From the NCBI GenBank assembly GCA_905205665.1, contig CAJLEF010000002.1, positions 1 through 64,000 on the forward strand: 64,000 bases of DNA, written 5' to 3'. The DNA is from an uncultured Bacillota bacterium (GTDB lineage Bacteria > Bacillota_I > Bacilli_A > RF39 > UBA660). Within the stretch, counting starts at the first letter, position 1. Every line of letters starts with the position of its first letter. Both the position numbers and the translations under genes were made by a program. Under the pieces are notes generated by a model. That model was not told the DNA's origin and made no database searches. It worked only from the letters and a program-made list of their open reading frames with translations. Positions 8,134 through 15,803 of this stretch are shown here, piece after piece.

Positions 8134-9129
8134 ATGAAATTAAAAACAGAATGGAAAATTGTCATTGCTTTACTTATTATTTTAATTACCATACTAGGAC
8201 TACTCTTTTTTAAAACAGATATTTTTAAAAGAAAAGAAGAAACTATGCCTAATAAAACACCTGAGCAAATAATAAGTGATAAAGGTATTAAACTAGTAAG
8301 CAAAGAAAACTTTGTGAATGAAGCAAATACTCTTTTAGAGAAAGGTTATCAAGCAAGTGAAATCAATCAAATTTACGAATATATGAGCAGTAAAAATATC
8401 GCTGCTATATTAGCTAGTGATTATACAGATTTAAGTGAATTTTACCAAGTTGTAAACTTTGATTTTAATAAAATTAACCGTTATAGAGCTTATCAAACTT
8501 TAGAGAATATTGCCATGAAAGATGCGGTTACAAGAGTTAACTTAAATTTAGATTTACCTTTTTATAGCACTGTAACAGAAATTACCGACCCAGCCTCTTT
8601 AACAGTGACAGTTAGTAAATATAGACATTTACCAAGCACTTATGTTCCAGAAGACTTAGAAAATATTCCCGGCTACAATTTACAACTTCGTAAAGTGGCA
8701 ATGGACGATTATCAAAAATTAATTGCAGCCTCTCTTCTTGATGGTCTTAGTCTTATTCCTTATAGTACTTACCGTTCTTATGACTACCAAGTGAAACTTT
8801 ATAATTATTATTTACAAAGAGACCCTCAAAGTGTGGTAGATACTTACTCTGCTCGTCCAGGACACTCTGAACATCAAACAGGCCTTACGATTGATATTCG
8901 TTCTTCTTCCTCTTTCGACAACCTAACCGATAGTGACTATGAATGGATGCTTAACAATAGTTATAAATATGGCTTCATTATTCGTTACCCTAAAAACAGT
9001 CAAAATATCACTGGATATGTAGAAGAACCATGGCACATTAGATATGTAGGTGTGGATGTTGCTACAAAAATACACGAAGAAAATATTAGTCTTGATGAAT
9101 ATAACGATTTATATCTTACAGAATATTAA
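8134..9129 (+). CDS. VanY/LdcB-type D,D- or L,D-carboxypeptidase (M15B)
   Basis: A 331-aa membrane-anchored zinc peptidase acting on peptidoglycan stem peptides. One N-terminal membrane segment (about residues 9-27) is followed by a helical spacer and the M15B domain (about 185-325). The zinc site is complete: SARPGHSEHQTGLTIDI gives His247 and Asp254, and EEPWHIRYVG gives the catalytic Glu298 and His301. The length agrees with membrane-bound LdcB/VanY enzymes. It converges on the bacteriocin operon and shares its terminator. Whether the substrate is a D-Ala-D-Ala or L-Lys-D-Ala bond is not decidable here; no vancomycin-resistance genes are adjacent, so ordinary wall turnover is likely. Confidence 0.9.
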   Translation: MKLKTEWKIVIALLIILITILGLLFFKTDIFKRKEETMPNKTPEQIISDKGIKLVSKENFVNEANTLLEKGYQASEINQIYEYMSSKNIAAILASDYTDLSEFYQVVNFDFNKINRYRAYQTLENIAMKDAVTRVNLNLDLPFYSTVTEITDPASLTVTVSKYRHLPSTYVPEDLENIPGYNLQLRKVAMDDYQKLIAASLLDGLSLIPYSTYRSYDYQVKLYNYYLQRDPQSVVDTYSARPGHSEHQTGLTIDIRSSSSFDNLTDSDYEWMLNNSYKYGFIIRYPKNSQNITGYVEEPWHIRYVGVDVATKIHEENISLDEYNDLYLTEY

Positions 9130-9153
9130 AAAAATCCCGATGGGGATTTTTTT
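9128..9153. terminator. Bidirectional terminator between the VanY-type gene and the bacteriocin operon
   Basis: A-run plus TCCC (9128-9138), loop GATG, then GGGA plus T-run (9143-9153): an 11-bp stem that serves both converging transcripts and overlaps both stop codons. Confidence 0.85.
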
Positions 9154-9304
9154 AACAACTTTTGAAAAATAATTCACCAATATTTTTTCCTACAATCTTA
9201 CCAAAGTTGTAAAGCATTTCTAAAGCATTGGTTGCCGCATTAATAAAGGAAGCAGTAAGAGCACCTCCTTGAATGTTTAGTAATTGCTCATTTTTTAGTC
9301 TCAT
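9152..9304 (-). CDS. Double-glycine-leader bacteriocin peptide B
   Basis: A 50-aa gene with ribosome site AAAGGAG eight to nine bases before the ATG. The leader MRLKNEQLLNIQGG is a textbook double-glycine leader (hydrophobic at -4, -7 and -12, cut after GG), leaving a 36-residue cationic, amphipathic core that starts ALTASFINA and ends FFKSC. The core has two overlapping GxxxG motifs (GKIVG and GKNIG), the helix-helix contact of class IIb two-peptide bacteriocins. It lies 15 bases after the sister peptide gene and is last in an operon with a C39-peptidase exporter. Antimicrobial function is inferred; a quorum-signalling peptide is the alternative, but no histidine kinase is adjacent. Confidence 0.82.
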   Translation of the reverse strand: MRLKNEQLLNIQGGALTASFINAATNALEMLYNFGKIVGKNIGELFFKSC

Positions 9305-9319
9305 AAAAATAACTCCTTT

Positions 9320-9466
9320 CTAATTTTTACATGAAGATATAGCATTTTGAATTCCTTCATAAACGCCAACTAAAAAAGTAAATAAGCCCCCTAAAACACC
9401 AGCAACCGTCCAAAAAGCCGCACTGCCACCACCATGAATGGTTTTTAAAGTTTCACTTTCTAACAT
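9320..9466 (-). CDS. Double-glycine-leader bacteriocin peptide A
   Basis: A 48-aa gene whose ATG directly abuts the stop codon of the accessory gene; its strong GGAGGTGAT ribosome site is inside that gene's last codons. The leader MLESETLKTIHGG ends in Gly-Gly, and the 35-residue core starts GSAAFWTVAG. The core has two GxxxG motifs (GVLGG and GVYEG) in a hydrophobic helix, one Trp near the N-terminus and a Cys near the C-terminus, as has peptide B (...SSCKN and ...KSC). Together the two look like the complementary halves of a class IIb bacteriocin. The pairing is inferred from adjacency and shared motifs. Confidence 0.82.
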   Translation of the reverse strand: MLESETLKTIHGGGSAAFWTVAGVLGGLFTFLVGVYEGIQNAISSCKN

Positions 9467-9913
9467 TTAATCACCTCCTTTCATGGCTTTTAAAAGAAGT
9501 TCTATGAAAGTTTTGTCACTTCTTTCTCTTTTCAAAATTAAAGTTTGTTTAGAAGATAAATTAAGAGAATCTATCTCTAACCTTACCTCTTCTAATAATG
9601 AGGCAGAATTAGGAACATTAATAATGGTTCCAAAAGTGATATCTTTTATCATTAATTTTTCTTTATTTACATAAAAATTTTCTGTCCGTGTTAGACTTTC
9701 TTCTTTGTTTAAAGGCTGATAAAAAACAATTTGACAAACCTCTTCACAGTCATATAAGGCTTGATATTCTTCATAAAACACGATTTTTTGATAAAACAAT
9801 AAATGAATAAAAGATATTAATAGAAAACAAGCAAGAGCTAAAAAGAACGTTCCTTTAGGGCATGTTTTTAAAAGAACATAAATATTATGATAAATACTTC
9901 TATTTTCTACCAT
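9467..9913 (-). CDS. Short membrane accessory protein of the bacteriocin exporter
   Basis: A 148-aa protein with a short cytoplasmic start, one membrane segment (about residues 23-43) and an extracytoplasmic C-terminal part rich in strands (MIKDITFGTIINVPNSASLL). It sits between the exporter (7-base overlap) and the two peptide genes (direct contact), where HlyD-type accessory proteins are normally encoded. At 148 aa it is about a third of the usual adaptor length, so it may be a minimal adaptor or the immunity protein. Two Cys residues (DCEEVC) face outside. No family assignment is certain. Confidence 0.6.
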   Translation of the reverse strand: MVENRSIYHNIYVLLKTCPKGTFFLALACFLLISFIHLLFYQKIVFYEEYQALYDCEEVCQIVFYQPLNKEESLTRTENFYVNKEKLMIKDITFGTIINVPNSASLLEEVRLEIDSLNLSSKQTLILKRERSDKTFIELLLKAMKGGD

Positions 9914-11925
9914 ATAATACTCCTTTCAAATAAATCATCATGTCTTTTATGACTGATATAAATGAGGGTTTTCCCTTTTAAATATTTACGAACTTTTTTA
10001 ATGATATCAATTTCATCTTGTTCATCCACTTCACTTAAACATTCATCTAAAAGATACAAACTAGCTTCTTTCATAAGAGCCCTAGCGAGTAAAATTCGTT
10101 GTCTTTCCCCACCTGATATTTTAGTAATGTCTACCTTACTTTCATAACGCAAAGCTCGTTTCGAAACAATAGACTCCAAATTACAAATCTCACATACTTT
10201 TGTAAAATTTGTTTCTGGTTGACCAAATAAAATATTTTCTTTAATCGTAGTACTATAAAGTTTTTCTTGTTGGCTTGAGTAAACCACAGATTCTCTTATT
10301 GTCATTAATTTATAATCTTTTAAATTTTGTTTATCAAAATAAATATTGCCGTTGTAATTTAAATATTCACCGTGTAATAACTTACAAAGAGTACTTTTGC
10401 CATGACCGCTTTTGGCGGTTAAAAAAACATGTTCTTTAGCTTTAATCGTTAAGCTTACATTTTTTAAAACAGGCTCTAAGCCATTATAAGAAAAGGATAA
10501 TTTTTCTACCTTAATAGCAAAAGGTTTTAGCATTTCTTCACAAGACTTCAAATCTTCCTCTTCTAAATGAATCATTTCGGTCATTTTAAGTAAAATTGCC
10601 TTTAAATAATAAAACTTAGGACCAATATCTGCGAGTTCTTTTAAAGGATTTATAAAATAAAAATAAAGGCTTTGAAACGTAATAAAATTTAAAAGATCTA
10701 ATTTTCCTTTAATAATGAGAAACAACCCGATACTTATAAAAAGAAATGACAAAATTTCTAAATAACTATTTTTAATAAATTCAAATAGTAAGATTTTTTT
10801 CTGGGTTTTAAACACAGCTTTCTCATAATGACAAAACTTATTTTCTAAAACATTTAAACCATAATTGGTATTATTAAAGTGTTTCATAGATAAGAAAAGT
10901 TGGATCATTTCTAAAAGATGAGCCTGCCAATTTTTTTCTTCTAAAAATATTTTTTGCAAAACAATATAATAGTCTTTAGCTAAAAGAAAGCTTATGAAAA
11001 AATAAAGAAGCATTCCTACTAATAAAACTAAAGTTAAATAAAGATTCAGAAAAAAAGCTAAAATTAAAATAAGTAGAAAAAGTAAAAAATTTAAAGCAAA
11101 ATTAATAAAAGTATTTTGAAACAAGTTTTTTATCTCAACCGCGTTGTTAATACGGGTTAAAATATCCGCTTCATGGTAACTTAGAAACTTCTCAATAGAA
11201 AGAGAAAAAAGATGTTTAAAAAAAGCATATAAATATGTAATTTCAATATTTTTATTAAGATGAATTTTCAAGTATTCCTCGTAATAGAAAAAAAGTAACC
11301 GAAAGAAAAGAATAGTTAAAAAAATAAAGAAAATTAATAAAAAATTTTGTAAATTAAAAGATTCAAGGGTGGTAAGACTTATCTTCAAATAAAAACTATG
11401 AATAATAGTCAAAAAGCTTACAATTAAGTTGCAGAAAACAAGAATAGCTACTAAAGCCTTTTCTCGTTTCACAATCTTTATTAGTGAAGCTAAAATATTA
11501 GTCTCTTTATCTATCTTTGGAACTTTGCCCTCTGGAATAGCTAATAAAATAATACCGTCCCATAAGGCTATAAAATCATCTTTAGATAGTACTTTTTTCC
11601 CTATCATCGGATCCATTAAAGTAACTTCTTCTTTTTTTACCTTTGTTAATACAACAAAATGATTTAGACCATTAGGCAAAACAATATGAACAATAGCAGG
11701 TAAAAATTGATTGTTTAAATCTTTGAAAGTTATTTTTTTGCCAAAAGAATCAAAATTATATTTTTTAAAAGTTTCGACAATATGAAAAGCCGTTGTTCCT
11801 TCTTGGCTCGTAAAGGTATCTTCTCTTAATTTTTCGATAGGAATATAACCGTGATAAAACTTAATTATATACTCCATGCAAGTTACACCACAGTCTTTAA
11901 AATCACGTTGGGTTATCATTCTCAT
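9907..11925 (-). CDS. Peptidase-containing bacteriocin ABC exporter (C39)
   Basis: A 672-aa exporter that cleaves double-glycine leaders and moves the core peptide out of the cell. The N-terminal C39 cysteine peptidase (residues 1-125) has QRDFKDCGVTC (Gln6, Cys12), His89 in LNHFVV and Asp105 in MDPM, so its catalytic set is complete. Five to six membrane segments follow (about 155-420), then the ATPase with Walker A SGHGKST, signature ISGGERQ, Walker B LYLLDE and the H-loop His in YISHK. It is the first gene of the operon that ends with the two GG peptides, which identifies its substrates. Confidence 0.93.
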   Translation of the reverse strand: MRMITQRDFKDCGVTCMEYIIKFYHGYIPIEKLREDTFTSQEGTTAFHIVETFKKYNFDSFGKKITFKDLNNQFLPAIVHIVLPNGLNHFVVLTKVKKEEVTLMDPMIGKKVLSKDDFIALWDGIILLAIPEGKVPKIDKETNILASLIKIVKREKALVAILVFCNLIVSFLTIIHSFYLKISLTTLESFNLQNFLLIFFIFLTILFFRLLFFYYEEYLKIHLNKNIEITYLYAFFKHLFSLSIEKFLSYHEADILTRINNAVEIKNLFQNTFINFALNFLLFLLILILAFFLNLYLTLVLLVGMLLYFFISFLLAKDYYIVLQKIFLEEKNWQAHLLEMIQLFLSMKHFNNTNYGLNVLENKFCHYEKAVFKTQKKILLFEFIKNSYLEILSFLFISIGLFLIIKGKLDLLNFITFQSLYFYFINPLKELADIGPKFYYLKAILLKMTEMIHLEEEDLKSCEEMLKPFAIKVEKLSFSYNGLEPVLKNVSLTIKAKEHVFLTAKSGHGKSTLCKLLHGEYLNYNGNIYFDKQNLKDYKLMTIRESVVYSSQQEKLYSTTIKENILFGQPETNFTKVCEICNLESIVSKRALRYESKVDITKISGGERQRILLARALMKEASLYLLDECLSEVDEQDEIDIIKKVRKYLKGKTLIYISHKRHDDLFERSIIW

Positions 11926-11977
11926 TTTTTCCTCCTACTTATATATTCAAGAAAAAAATTGAATTTCCTTTTTTTTA

Positions 11978-12007
11978 TAAAAAAAATATTGTGTTTTTGC
12001 ACAATAT
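11978..12007 (-). terminator. Rho-independent terminator after the CmpB-family gene
   Basis: On the minus strand a perfect 9-bp stem (12007-11999 with 11992-11984) is followed by eight T residues. It separates this gene from the bacteriocin operon. Confidence 0.85.
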
Positions 12008-12013
12008 TTACAT

Positions 12014-12772
12014 TTATTTGACATTTTTATGTTTTTTTCTTCTTTTTTTGCGTTTGGCTTTTTCTTTAGTCTCTAATTTTTTAATAAGTTCAAATTCTTT
12101 TTCATTTCCTTTAAATAAAGTCGGAAAGGCCGTGAATAACCTTTTAGGGTAACTGTGAAGTCCTTTTATTCGTTTCTTTAACATTTTCTCAAGCATACCT
12201 GGTAATCTAGCTAACTTTTCATTTTTTAAATCTTCCACCACTATAATATGATTTCTTAAATTATAAGCTACCACACAAGAATAAATAAGATCTAAAAGAA
12301 AGATAACTAAAGTGATACAAGCACTCCAAATTAAAACGGAATCTTTAGCTTGTAAAAGGAAATGGGAAATACTAGGATTTAACACATATAAAACAATTGG
12401 GGTACCAAGGCCAAAAGCAAAAAGGTTTTTTAAGCAAACTCGCCCATTAATATTAAACTTTTCTTTACTATAATCCCACCATTTATTATGAAATATTTTT
12501 TCTAAGAAATAACTTGTAAAGTATTCTAAGGTCCCAGTTATTAACATGCCAAGAAAAATAACGGTAAAAAGATTTTTTATATCATAACTAAAAGGTTTTA
12601 AAAGATAAATCAAAAATAAACTACCAAAACCATAAATAGGAATAATAGGTCCACAGAAAAAGCCCCGATTCGTAATTTTTCTATCAATAATAGCACAGCA
12701 AGTCATCTCAAAGACATATCCGACCATGCTAAATAAAATAAATTTTAAAAACAATAAAGAAAATCTATACAT
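12014..12772 (-). CDS. CmpB-family membrane protein (putative ABC-transporter type IV)
   Basis: A 252-aa integral membrane protein with about five to six membrane segments and a basic C-terminal tail. Conserved marks of the PF06541 family are visible: RGFFCGPIIPIYGFGS, LEYFTSYFLEKIFHNKWWDYS and FNINGRVCL. I chose the ATG at 12772, which has an AAGGA site 7 bases upstream, rather than a TTG further out. The family function is poorly defined (proposed transport or membrane homeostasis). A strong terminator separates it from the bacteriocin genes, so it is probably not part of that system. Confidence 0.8.
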   Translation of the reverse strand: MYRFSLLFLKFILFSMVGYVFEMTCCAIIDRKITNRGFFCGPIIPIYGFGSLFLIYLLKPFSYDIKNLFTVIFLGMLITGTLEYFTSYFLEKIFHNKWWDYSKEKFNINGRVCLKNLFAFGLGTPIVLYVLNPSISHFLLQAKDSVLIWSACITLVIFLLDLIYSCVVAYNLRNHIIVVEDLKNEKLARLPGMLEKMLKKRIKGLHSYPKRLFTAFPTLFKGNEKEFELIKKLETKEKAKRKKRRKKHKNVK

Positions 12773-12844
12773 ACTGTTTCCTTCACTTTCCAATATTACA
12801 TTAGGTTTATTATACCATACCTCCTCTTAATTATGAGAAAAATA

Positions 12845-12872
12845 GCATAATTTTTTAGTTAAGACATATTTT
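12845..12872 (+). promoter_or_regulatory. Possible sigma-E-type promoter of spoIIIAH
   Basis: GCATAAT at 12845-12851 and CATATTTT at 12865-12872, about 13 bases apart, resemble the sporulation sigma-E -35/-10 pair. They lie about 25 bases before the spoIIIAH start. AT-richness makes chance matches likely. Confidence 0.4.
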
Positions 12873-12896
12873 TTTAATAGAAACTGGAGGAAAATG

Positions 12897-13400
12897 ATGA
12901 TAAATAAACAAAGCATTTGGTTTGTAACCTTATTTAGTTTAATTTTAGTTTTATCAATTTATTATGTCACTTTAAATGATTCGAGCTTAAAAAGCATTTT
13001 GGATACGGCAACTTCTCAAAGTGATAGTAGTGTGAGTGTCTCTAAAGAAGAAAGTAGCCTATTAGTTGCCTTAAGAGTCGAAGAAGATGAAAGCGTCTTG
13101 AAGCAAATGAATGATTATCAAGAAATTTTATTAGATGCGAATAAAACAAGTGCCGAAAAAAATGAAGCCTATCTTTCTTTAATGGCTTTAAATAGTAAAA
13201 AGGAAGAAGAAGCTAAAATAGAAAAGAAAATCAAAGAAGAATTTAATTATGATAGTTTCGTAAAAATCAATAAAGATAATATAAATGTTACGATTGCTTG
13301 TCAAGAACATAATTCTTCATTAGCTAATAATATTATGCGAAGTATTCAAAGTCTCTATGACACGAATAAATATATTACGGTTAAATTTGAAAACGCTTAA
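12897..13400 (+). CDS. spoIIIAH: Stage III sporulation protein AH
   Basis: A 167-aa protein with an N-terminal membrane anchor (MINKQSIWFVTLFSLILVLS) that closely matches the characteristic SpoIIIAH start, then a Ser/charged linker and a C-terminal ring-forming domain. SpoIIIAH in the mother-cell membrane binds forespore SpoIIQ to form the channel across the engulfed septum. Of the two tandem ATG codons the second has the better spacing from GGAGG. Unusually it is not in a spoIIIAA-AG operon: the upstream gene is divergent and gerE follows. Confidence 0.85.
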   Translation: MINKQSIWFVTLFSLILVLSIYYVTLNDSSLKSILDTATSQSDSSVSVSKEESSLLVALRVEEDESVLKQMNDYQEILLDANKTSAEKNEAYLSLMALNSKKEEEAKIEKKIKEEFNYDSFVKINKDNINVTIACQEHNSSLANNIMRSIQSLYDTNKYITVKFENA

Positions 13401-13458
13401 CCAAATAAAGTCCCTTTCATAAACTATAATAGGTACGTTTTTGAAGGTGGGTGAAAAT

Positions 13459-13665
13459 TTGAAGCATAAAATTTTAACAAACCGTGAGCAAGAAATTTTT
13501 GAAAAGTTAATCAAAAATGAAAGCACCAAAATGATTGCTCGAGAGTTAAAAATTAGTGAAAAAACCGTCCGTAATCACATTTCTAATGCCATGCAAAAAC
13601 TTGGTGTAAATGGTCGTGCTAGCGCGGTTGTCGAACTCATTCGTTTAAAAGAGATTGATATTTGA
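13459..13665 (+). CDS. gerE: GerE, late mother-cell transcription regulator
   Basis: A LuxR-type helix-turn-helix protein consisting of the DNA-binding domain only. The recognition segment SEKTVRNHISNAMQKLGV appears identical to that of B. subtilis GerE, and the following VNGRASAVVELIRL block fits too. GerE acts with sigma-K to tune spore-coat genes. The TTG at 13459 has AAGGTGGGTG at proper spacing and gives 68 aa; an earlier TTG at 13441 would give 74 aa, the same length as the B. subtilis protein, but has no ribosome site. It is followed by a terminator at 13664. Confidence 0.9.
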   Translation: MKHKILTNREQEIFEKLIKNESTKMIARELKISEKTVRNHISNAMQKLGVNGRASAVVELIRLKEIDI

Positions 13666-13686
13666 AAGGGCTTGCCCTTTTTTTGT
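13664..13686 (+). terminator. Rho-independent terminator after gerE
   Basis: A GAAAGGGC/GCCCTTT stem with a two-base TT spacer is followed by T7, overlapping the gerE stop. Confidence 0.8.
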
Positions 13687-13728
13687 ATATTTTTTTATTG
13701 ATATCATAAAATTTATTAGGTGATTTTT

Positions 13729-14637
13729 GTGTTTAAACAATGTATCAAAAGAAAAATGATTATCACGTCTTTAGCGCTTATTTTGCTTATTATTACTTTG
13801 ACATTTCCAAAGGCCCATGACGATTTAGAAAATATCACGATTACTTATCAAAAAAGTGATACTTCCTCCATTTATCTTATGAATGAAGATAACTTGGTAG
13901 CAAGAACTAACGTTTCTTTAAAAAATATAGACACTTTAGAACAAGCCAAGGAAATTATCACCTACTTAACGATTAATAGTTCTAAAGCCAATTACTTGCC
14001 TATTTATTTTAAAGCTATCTTGCCTTCAAAAACCAAATTACTATCCATTGATTTGCAAGAAGATATTTTAAAATTAAATTTCAACAAAAATTTATTAGAT
14101 GTCGAAGAAAAAGACAGTGAAAAAATGTTAGAATGTTTAGTCTTTTCTTTAACAGAAATAAAAGGTGTCCGTGGTATTCTTATTTATGTTGAAAATGAAT
14201 TACTAGATAAAATACCTCATACCAATAAAGCTCTACCCTATATTTTAACGAGAGATATAGGTGTTAATAAAGTATATAATTTGACTTCTTTAAAAAATGT
14301 TAGTAAAACAACAACTTATTATATTGCGAAAGAAGAGGAAAATATCTATTATATTCCAGTGACAATTTTAGAAAATAATGATAAAAGTAAGATTGAAATC
14401 GTGATTGAACATTTAAAGTCTAGTCCTCTTACTGAGACTAATTTAATAAGTTATTTAAATGCCTCGACAGAATTATCAAACTACGAAGTTTTAGAACAAA
14501 CGGTTTATCTATCTTTTTCTCCTCTTTTGTATGAAGGCATAAAAGAAGAAGATATTTTAGAAACCGTGAAATATGCGATTTCCTTATCTATGCAAGATAC
14601 TTTAAATGTTCAAAATGTTGTTTTCACAGAAGAATAA
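13729..14637 (+). CDS. gerM: GerM-like sporulation/germination protein
   Basis: A 302-aa protein with an N-terminal membrane or lipoprotein-like segment (about residues 8-27) followed by two GerMN domains (about 65-160 and 195-300). Each domain has the pattern of an LP/LT segment, an LSIDLQEDILKLNFNKN or QTVYLSFSPLL strand pair, and a final VRGILIYVEN or VQNVVFTEE strand. B. subtilis GerM, with the same double domain, is needed for sporulation and for normal germination. The GTG at 13729 has AGGTGA five bases upstream. It may be co-expressed with gerE despite the intervening terminator. Confidence 0.82.
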   Translation: MFKQCIKRKMIITSLALILLIITLTFPKAHDDLENITITYQKSDTSSIYLMNEDNLVARTNVSLKNIDTLEQAKEIITYLTINSSKANYLPIYFKAILPSKTKLLSIDLQEDILKLNFNKNLLDVEEKDSEKMLECLVFSLTEIKGVRGILIYVENELLDKIPHTNKALPYILTRDIGVNKVYNLTSLKNVSKTTTYYIAKEEENIYYIPVTILENNDKSKIEIVIEHLKSSPLTETNLISYLNASTELSNYEVLEQTVYLSFSPLLYEGIKEEDILETVKYAISLSMQDTLNVQNVVFTEE

Positions 14638-14656
14638 AGTTATCTGTTAATTTGTG

Positions 14657-14728
14657 AAAGTACTTTCGGAGTAATTTTGAGAGTAATTTTTAAAAAAGGT
14701 ATGAAAAAAGCCCTTAAATAAAGGGCTT
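14657..14728 (-). repeat. Direct repeat copy 1: integrase-tail/terminator block beside tRNA-Arg
   Basis: About 72 bases, nearly identical to 16401-16471. On the minus strand it holds a tRNA terminator and then a short frame reading LKITLKITPKVLSQINR-stop, which looks like the C-terminal tail of a phage-type tyrosine integrase. Each copy lies directly 3' of a tRNA gene. Confidence 0.75.
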
Positions 14729-14730
14729 TT
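14706..14730 (-). terminator. Terminator of tRNA-Arg (also inverted after gerM)
   Basis: A 10-bp inverted repeat (AAAAGCCCTT/AAGGGCTTTT, loop AAATA) lies between gerM and tRNA-Arg and probably works in both directions. Confidence 0.75.
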
Positions 14731-14740
14731 AAGTCATACA

Positions 14741-14817
14741 TGGTGTCCTGGGCGAGATTCGAACTCACGACCGATCGCTTAGAAGGCGATTGCTCTATCC
14801 AGCTGAGCTACCAGGAC
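14741..14817 (-). tRNA. tRNA-Arg (anticodon TCT)
   Basis: A 77-nt cloverleaf with encoded CCA. The acceptor is GTCCTGG/CCAGGAC, the anticodon loop is CTTCTAA and the T-loop is GTTCGAATC. Confidence 0.95.
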
Positions 14818-14885
14818 ATAAGTAGCTAACAAAAAGATTATAATATAAATCCAATTTATTTTCAACCTTTTTGTAGCAAATTAAA

Positions 14886-15245
14886 TTAAGCTTCTTTAAC
14901 AGAATCGTTTCTTTCTTTAACTTTATATTCTTTACGCATTCCTTTAATGAAGTTAAGTTTAGCACGGCGTACCATACCTTTTTTAACAACAGTAATCTTG
15001 TCAATAGTAGGTGCATTAATTGGGAAAATACGAACAACACCAACACCACTTGATTTTTTACGAACAGTAATTGTTTCAGAAACACTACCGCCCTTTTTAG
15101 CAATAACTAATCCTTCAAATGCTTGAATACGTTCTTTCTTACCTTCTTTAACCCATACATCAACACGTACAGTGTCACCTACACGAATTTCAGGAACATC
15201 TTTACGAATATGTTTAGCATTAATTTTATCAACTAAATTTGCCAT
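14886..15245 (-). CDS. rplS: Ribosomal protein L19
   Basis: A 119-aa large-subunit protein at the 30S-50S interface. Diagnostic segments are present: RVGDTVRVDVWVKEGKKERIQ, FEGLVIAKKGG, SETITVRKKSSGVGVVRIFP and GMVRRAKLNFIKGM. Length and start (MANLVDKI) are normal. It stands alone rather than in the rpsP-rimM-trmD-rplS cluster; rpsP is 15 kb away in this window. It has its own promoter and a candidate L19 leader hairpin. Confidence 0.96.
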   Translation of the reverse strand: MANLVDKINAKHIRKDVPEIRVGDTVRVDVWVKEGKKERIQAFEGLVIAKKGGSVSETITVRKKSSGVGVVRIFPINAPTIDKITVVKKGMVRRAKLNFIKGMRKEYKVKERNDSVKEA

Positions 15246-15271
15246 ATCTTTCTTCCTTTCTATCTTAATTA

Positions 15272-15304
15272 CATATTATCATAATTTTTATCAGCGGATA
15301 ATAC
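15272..15304 (-). promoter_or_regulatory. Candidate L19 leader hairpin
   Basis: On the minus strand the rplS leader forms a TATTATC/GATAATA stem around an apical segment containing CCGCTG. This resembles the L19 autoregulatory leader of Bacillales in position and in the conserved CCGCTG element. Confidence 0.45.
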
Positions 15305-15326
15305 ATCACTTTTCACAAGCAAAGAT

Positions 15327-15356
15327 ATTATAGCATAAAAAAAAGAAAACATTCAA
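15327..15356 (-). promoter_or_regulatory. rplS promoter
   Basis: Minus strand: TTGAAT (15356-15351), an 18-base spacer, TGC-TATAAT (TATAAT at 15332-15327, extended -10). Confidence 0.65.
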
Positions 15357-15382
15357 CTATAAATGAACATTTTGATGATTTT

Positions 15383-15562
15383 TTAAGCATTTTCTTTCTT
15401 GATATCATTTGAATTTTTTTTAATCGTTTGCTGATTTTCAAGCTCTTCTTCTGTAACAATGAGTTTATCATTTTTATTTTCAATCTTTAAACAAGCAAAT
15501 GACGTTTCAATTATTATACTTTCATTTTCTGATAAAACAATTTTCTTCGTTTCTTTTTCCAT
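15383..15562 (-). CDS. Small unknown protein downstream of an XRE regulator
   Basis: A 59-aa acidic protein (MEKETKKIVLSENESIII...). Its ATG begins one base after the stop codon of the XRE gene, so translation is coupled. The first half alternates strands (SIIIETSFACLKIE, KLIVTEEE) and the end is Lys/Asn-rich. No family is recognised. It probably belongs to the same accessory remnant as its neighbour. Confidence 0.55.
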   Translation of the reverse strand: MEKETKKIVLSENESIIIETSFACLKIENKNDKLIVTEEELENQQTIKKNSNDIKKENA

Positions 15563-15563
15563 A

Positions 15564-15803
15564 TTAAAACTCACTTTCAATGCCTTCAAAAATTTCATCA
15601 TCAAAAAATTCTTCAAGTGAAATATTAAGACCATCACAAATATGAATTATTGTTAAAAGTTTTGGATTGTTTGATGTTCCCGCGATAAGATTTTGCACTG
15701 TACTTTGCGTAAGACAGGACATAGCTGCTAATTTATTAGGGGTAACGTTTTTTTCTTTACATAATTTTGTTAATTTAATTGATATTGCCTCTGACAGTTT
15801 CAT
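15564..15803 (-). CDS. XRE-family transcription regulator
   Basis: A 79-aa protein that is almost wholly a Cro/C1-type helix-turn-helix: KLCKEKNVTPNKLAAMSCLTQ then STVQNLIAG and LLTIIHICDGLNISLEEFF. I use the ATG at 15803, which has AAGGTGG at proper spacing; a longer frame upstream lacks a ribosome site. It lies between rplS and a tRNA cluster, next to integrase-tail and att-like sequences, which suggests a leftover from an integrated element. Confidence 0.85.
   Translation of the reverse strand: MKLSEAISIKLTKLCKEKNVTPNKLAAMSCLTQSTVQNLIAGTSNNPKLLTIIHICDGLNISLEEFFDDEIFEGIESEF

Noticed and set aside
8134..9129. VanY-type gene as part of a vancomycin-resistance cluster
   Set aside because: No VanH, VanA-type ligase, VanX or VanRS genes are adjacent; M15B carboxypeptidases are ordinary wall enzymes in Firmicutes.
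12014..12772. CmpB-family membrane protein as bacteriocin immunity or transport gene
   Set aside because: A strong terminator lies between it and the exporter, and the family is widespread without bacteriocin genes.
14795..15103. A 102-codon minus-strand frame overlapping rplS
   Set aside because: It is out of frame inside rplS and runs into tRNA-Arg; rplS is certain.
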